Assembly (NCBI RefSeq): GCF_030867145.1
Contig: NC_134417.1
Location: 12,439,577-12,503,576 of the forward strand
Source: Opisthocomus hoazin
Taxonomy: Eukaryota; Chordata; Aves; Opisthocomiformes; Opisthocomidae
DNA: 64,000 bases
Reading direction: 5' to 3'
Both the position numbers and the translations under genes were made by a program. Position 1 is the stretch's first letter. The number at the start of each line of letters is the position of its first letter. Shown here one piece after another: positions 58,741-64,000 of this stretch. Below the pieces are notes generated by a model, which searched no databases, had not been told where the DNA came from, and saw only the letters and a program-made list of their open reading frames with translations.

Positions 58741-61700
58741 AAAAAACAACTTCTCATTCTGGAACATCTTTCAGATTATCATTAACTGCAATATGCAAAC
58801 TTCTGTCAAAATAAGAATCCTATCTCAGCTGTGAGTGGTCAGCAATGATTCTGGAATGTATGGCTATAAAGTAATATGACTTCTCGTCCAAAACAGGAAA
58901 TGTTTGTTCCATCTTGCTAAATAAAGATGGTAATGGAAGCATATCTACAAAGTCAGTGCAACTTACAAGTCATGCAAATCCAAATTTTAACTTGTCTCAG
59001 AAAATGTCCTGGAAAAAATCTATATCAACTTTAAGAAGCAAACAGAAAGATAGTGTTGCTTTTAGGTCTGGGGTAGCATTTGAAGGTTTCCAGATGTGCT
59101 TTGTTGGCTCAGAACTGAAAATTTGGAATCTGTGTAGCCAGAGTGTGTAATACAGTGCTACCATTTGTGGAAACTGTGTGTTATCAGATATTCTCAAAAG
59201 GCTCCTGGGTATAAAGTTTAAAGTTAAATAGTAAGTCAATGTAAAAGCAATTTAGTGTTTAAAACTGTGGAATGAGGAACAAAAGCTGTCAAATGGCCAA
59301 GAAAAATGCAGCTCCCTTTTGGTAGTCATTTTCAGGCATATTCTAGGACTTTTGTACACTGTCTTCAACCCATAATTTGTGAAATGCAGTTTAATTGTTT
59401 TTGTCTTCCATTGTGGACCTATGCAACTAAAAGATCTTTGCTTCCAGGCATTGTGTAGAATTTACTACAGTCAAATTAATGACTCAGGCAACATTAAAGA
59501 CTATAGCATTAAAATGCTTTGTGTATCAGGAACACTCTATTATTAGTTGGCACAGTTTGTATTTAAGCTTTCTGAAGTTACTTTCTTCTCGGGAGAAACT
59601 GTTTTACAGTGGAAGCCTGATTTTTCAGTAACCAGGCATACCTGTGCGTACCTAGTAAACCTAGCATTATTAATACAATGTAGTTTACTAAGATGATACA
59701 CATGCCAATGTCAGACATATGGCAAAGGTTTGAAAATATATACACTCTTTTTCTTGTACTCAGAAATTTCTGAAAGTACAGTCATTCACTGCAAAACCTG
59801 ATCAATGAAACAGAAGCGCTCTTGCCACCATCTCAAGTGTATAATCTTAAAAATAAGCAAGTACAAGGAACGGCACTGCAACCACCAGCTACCCACAAAT
59901 GGCAGCTTGTCTACTTGAAAAGCCAGTTAAAAGTGTTGAATTCTGTACAGAGTCTTGATGTTACCTGTTAGTGTTCATCAGAAATAGCTGTGGATAAACA
60001 CAGCATAGTTACTGGGAAAATGATTACATATCACCTCTGCTAGAGAAGCCTAGTTATTAGACCTCAGAAGTAAGGAACAGAACTATTTTTATGCTAATTT
60101 CTCTTTGATCTTTTTTCTTTCCTTTGAGGAAGGAAAAATGAGAGACCACATTCAGTAAAAGCGGAACTAAATTTGCAGTGACTGTTAGCTGTATAAAAGT
60201 AACCAGCTCCAGTCCCGTGCTGTCAAATGCATATAGCATGTTTTACTGTTGTCAGTATAAACAACTAACTGGTCAAGTTCATTAAAAATCGGTTTAAAGC
60301 CTCACGTATACCTTCTGTTTCTCACATGCAGAATCTTAAATGAATCTTAAAAGATCCTGCTGAAATCTTGACCACTTATTCTTTAGCAGCTGAACAACTG
60401 TTGACTGATGGCTGCTGGAAGCTCTGTGACAAATGGTAAATGGCTTGGATTAAGGACTGGCTAAAAATTTACAAGGTATAAGGAAAAATAAACAGGCAAG
60501 TCTTTATTAACACCAAAGGAAACAGTACAGAGTGCCCAGAGATAGCCACGGAGGTTGCCAGAGTACCATTTAGCTACCAGTAACCTCTGTGGGCATTTCC
60601 ACTTGAAAGATGGCAAAGTGGTGAAGGTTACACACAGTTTAAAAGCTTTTTGGTTGGGAAAATCTGAAGGTTTTACTCCCACAGAATCTGAGCACCAAAT
60701 TTGTAATTTAAATATGTAATTTAATCTGAGATGTATCTGATTTTCATCCATAATCAAGCAACAGAAATGCAAGTGCCTTTTGTCTTTTCTGTATCCATTA
60801 TCCATCAGAAAACTGAGAAGGGCCAATCTTATGGAACATTATCTTGCAAACTGTGGAGACGGATTTGTGATTAAAGCACGGTAATCTCCATGGTCGCTTA
60901 TTCAGCCCAAGCCAGAGGATACAGCTCCTCTAATGCACTGCTTTCCTACCTAGGGCACAAGAACAAACATAATATTTACGTTTAGCAGTGGCTGACAGTA
61001 TTGATGCTTGTGACTGCACTGCAGTTATCTTTAGACTCTGTAGCAGAAATGACCTACCTAATGTCCCAGACATCCTTTTCTTAAGGGTAGGGTAGACCTG
61101 GATGTCTCTGAAAGAAAATAATCACATGTATTATCTAATTCTGCAGGCAGCTGAAGGGAGTGAATTTGTACCTCACAAAATGTTCTCCTCTGTGTAGACT
61201 GAACTATGCTGACAAGAACCACTAAAAGCTACAATGTGATGCAGTTATTGCTCATCTGTGTGAAATAACATTGCAAGACGCTTTAGAACAGCAAGTGTTA
61301 GTATGTATGTAGTTAAAATTTCAGAGGAGGTGCTTACTTCCACTATCACGTACTTAGAGACTTAGCTAAACATTGATTTTTCATTGTGAAAAATGCTCTA
61401 AAATATTCAGCAACTTCAAAGGTTCAGGGCTTCAGTTTTACAGTAGCAAAATGCTGACTGAGCCTTTCCTCAGGGCAAATTCAAAAGCAAGAGTGCAACT
61501 TGCTTTGATCAGAGACATCTTCTTAATTATATTACAGTGCTAGTGAAGGCTGCATTGCCTTGATAACTGCAACTGGCAAATTTTACCCTTCCTTTATTCC
61601 ATCACACTACACAAAATAATCACTTCCTGCATATAACTAATGATTACGATAAATGATCTGTGTTGCACGGCCTTGCCTCTGATCTCTGAGTTGAAGACCA

Positions 61701-64000
61701 AGGTATTCAGTATACTGGTGGAAAGCCTTCCATTCCCACGCGTTCTTGCAGAAAACAGGAAAGGAAAACACAGCCGTTCCTAGCTGTTGTGTACCTGCGT
61801 CACCCTCTTTAAATTTTTGAATCCTGTAAATTATAGAATGTATTTTTGTTTCATTTGATAATTAACAACCGTGCTCAAGTCTAGCAGGTCTGGGCCATAT
61901 TCACCAGTAGAAAATTAATTACATCAACATGAGAAGGTAGAAACTGAAGCCTGCTGAGAACAAGAGAACAAAAAACCACTATTATGCAATTTAATGCCCC
62001 TTACTGGGACTAAATATCTGCCAAGGGGCTTCCTGTTTTCACAATCCTTGCAAAAACCACAAAATACTTTACCTTTTGTGATTGTGAGTTAGGCAAAAGG
62101 AGATGCTGTATAACACGTAGCCAGACTACTGATCTCTTCCTTCCTACAGCACTTCTGCAGATGAGACTGAACGTGATGAAAGGCTTTAGACAAAGGGATT
62201 GGGCCCAAATGCTGCCAACTGTGCCAGAGGAGAAAGGATGCAAAGCATCACAGATCCTCATGTAAACGACGAAGGTCCAAGAATCGGCATGTATTAGGAC
62301 GTGTCTGTCTAGGGCGTCCCCTGTTCTGATGGCCATTGCCTGAACTGTCCACACAGGACCTTGACACTTCCTTCCCTGTCCCAGCCTGCTACTGTGTTTT
62401 GACCTAAGCTGCCTCCAGTTTGTTCCCCCCTTGTTTTCATTCCTTCTCTTCTAAACTCTATTTTTTGATTTTCTTCAGTCTTTTGTTATTGTACTTGTTT
62501 TTTTCCTTCTCCCTGTCTCTGCCAAGGCTTTCTAACTTGCTGTCTTTCCCAGTTCTTCCAAGTTCTTTTCTTCTGAATTACACAGCTCTTTCTTTTCTGC
62601 AGTGCCAAAGCCACAGAAAACATCGGAGGAGGAGTTTCTCTTTTAGTGTTTCTCAAGCAGGGTGTTAAATTACTCAAGGCAATTGTGCAATCACAGAAAA
62701 AATGTTTCTTTAGGCCAGGCTAGAAATTGCATATTCAAAGCATTTTACTGTCAGGCTATACCACAAGCCTCAGCTGTTCACATGGGAACTGAAATTTTGG
62801 AGGCTTAGTGAAATTGGGGAGGATTTTCACACCATGACATTGCAGTGGTATTTTCCCTCTGCCAAATTTCAATTTCTTACTCTAGTCTGAAGGTGTTAAA
62901 AATTTTAAATGAAGATTTTTGGGATTTCTTTGAATGGTAAGTCATTATTCACTTGCAGCTTTCTTGAAATTGGCTCATCTGTTTAAGCTGATACTTTCCA
63001 AAACCTTTCAGCCTGAGGCAAGCACCCAGCAGTACAGGAAATTCCTAGGAATGGTCAGCACTGGCAAAGTTATAAACAACTACAAATAGGTCTTGTCGTG
63101 GAAGGCCGTGAATATGCTGACTGTAAAAGGTACTGTCAGCTCCATGTGTATGAGACAGAACAGAGAGCCTGGCTTTCTTTAGAGGTACCTTGGCAAAGAC
63201 CTGCCTATCTCCTGAGGCAGTTCACATCTGCACTGTTTCTGGGCGAGTTTCCAAACAGAGAGTGGAGTAAATGCTACTCCACAAGCCAGGACAGGATTGA
63301 AAAACTTGCTCTGTAGCCCCTGCGCTCTCAAAGCAATAAGCAAAAATAGGAGGGTGAGACTGTGGTTTATATCCTCTTTACAGATCGCAGAGATTACTGT
63401 CTCCAGCTGCTCATTGCCACCTCTTTTGGAGTTCACGATCTCGGTTGAGTTGCCAATGGCAGATACAAGTGGCAGGTTAGATGATTTGGCTTACTGATAC
63501 ATCAAATACGAAGGCAAAAAAAGAAATTAAAAGTCAAAATGCTGGAGAAAGTTAGTTGGTTAGTTGTTTGTTTTATTTTTTTCCTGGAAGGACACTAACA
63601 TAGTTACTATACTTTGGTGTAAAGGCCAAAGTTTGCCTTGCAGAATTTATGCTCACAGAAATGTTAATGTTACTCAGTTCATCTTCAAGTGCTGGTAGAT
63701 TAAGCGCTATGGTGTTCTTAACCTCAGCTCTCCAGCACCAAATCAATATGAGCCAATGGTTTTCTGATTAGGCCTATATTGATTCACCTTAATCTAAGTG
63801 TAATGTTTCTCCCTATTAACAGGAAGCCCTCAGGAATGCCATGGCTTCCTTGATGATGATGTAATAATCTTCATTACCCCTTTTTTGTTGTTTTTTTGTG
63901 GCATAGGTATAGTTCACACGTAGCGTATGAGCTGTTTCTCCATGAAGACCGTGTCTTACTGCTTTGCTTCAAACTTAGTGGTATTATCTTTAAGAATATT
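58741..64000. other. Intergenic DNA to window end, no gene supported
   Basis: This is AT-rich sequence without recognisable genes. Open frames at 60461-60826 and 62010-62354 (both on the minus strand, 114-121 codons) are the longest, and neither shows a familiar domain or splice-supported context. A pyrimidine-rich tract lies near 62404-62600, and TTAGTTGG-like simple sequence near 63550-63585. Confidence 0.5.

Noticed and set aside
1..64000. CRISPR arrays, prokaryotic operons, tRNA or rRNA genes, endogenous retroviruses
   Set aside because: I saw no regularly spaced repeats, no cloverleaf-like or ribosomal sequence, and no LTR pairs or retroviral reading frames. The sequence is vertebrate nuclear DNA.

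Overview
This looks like nuclear DNA from a bird. The main evidence is five copies of the chicken-repeat-1 (CR1) LINE, several ending in the CR1 octamer tail ATTCTATG or ATTCTGTG. A single widely spaced vertebrate gene lies in AT-rich, otherwise gene-poor DNA, with one sharp CpG island. I cannot name the species from sequence alone.

The only protein-coding gene I can support is DIPK2A (also C3orf58, DIA1, HASF or GoPro49), on the + strand. It has three coding exons: 11112-11765, 23586-23889 and 26536-26867. They join in frame to 429 residues, one fewer than I recall for the human protein. Intron 1 is about 11.8 kb and intron 2 about 2.6 kb, both with GT..AG borders. A CpG island of about 2.2 kb (roughly 10130-12330) covers the promoter, the 5' UTR, exon 1 and the start of intron 1. 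The 3' UTR begins at 26868 and has candidate poly(A) signals at 26961, 27695, 29153 and 29401; a 3' UTR of about 2.3 kb ending after 29153 is my best guess.

Layout: 1-817, CR1 3' part, cut by the window edge. 818-3609, AT-rich unique DNA. 3610-4724, longer CR1 fragment. 4880-5290, probable ancient amniote repeat. 5291-10130, intergenic. 10130-29180, DIPK2A with its promoter island. 29180-64000, gene-poor flank with three more CR1 pieces (32285-32428, 40289-41061, 43651-43915), two probable ancient repeats (42095-42430, 58310-58740), small tandem duplications and a few CpG-rich islets of unknown nature.

I looked for an unrecognised multi-gene system and found none: no gene clusters, CRISPR-like arrays, tRNA or rRNA genes, or intact transposon open reading frames. 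The features most worth a second look are the CpG-rich islet near 46.5-46.7 kb, the region open on both strands near 35.3-35.7 kb, a possible in-frame alternative acceptor before exon 3, the CGG-type repeat in the promoter, and all five CR1 copies lying in one orientation with none recognised in the introns.
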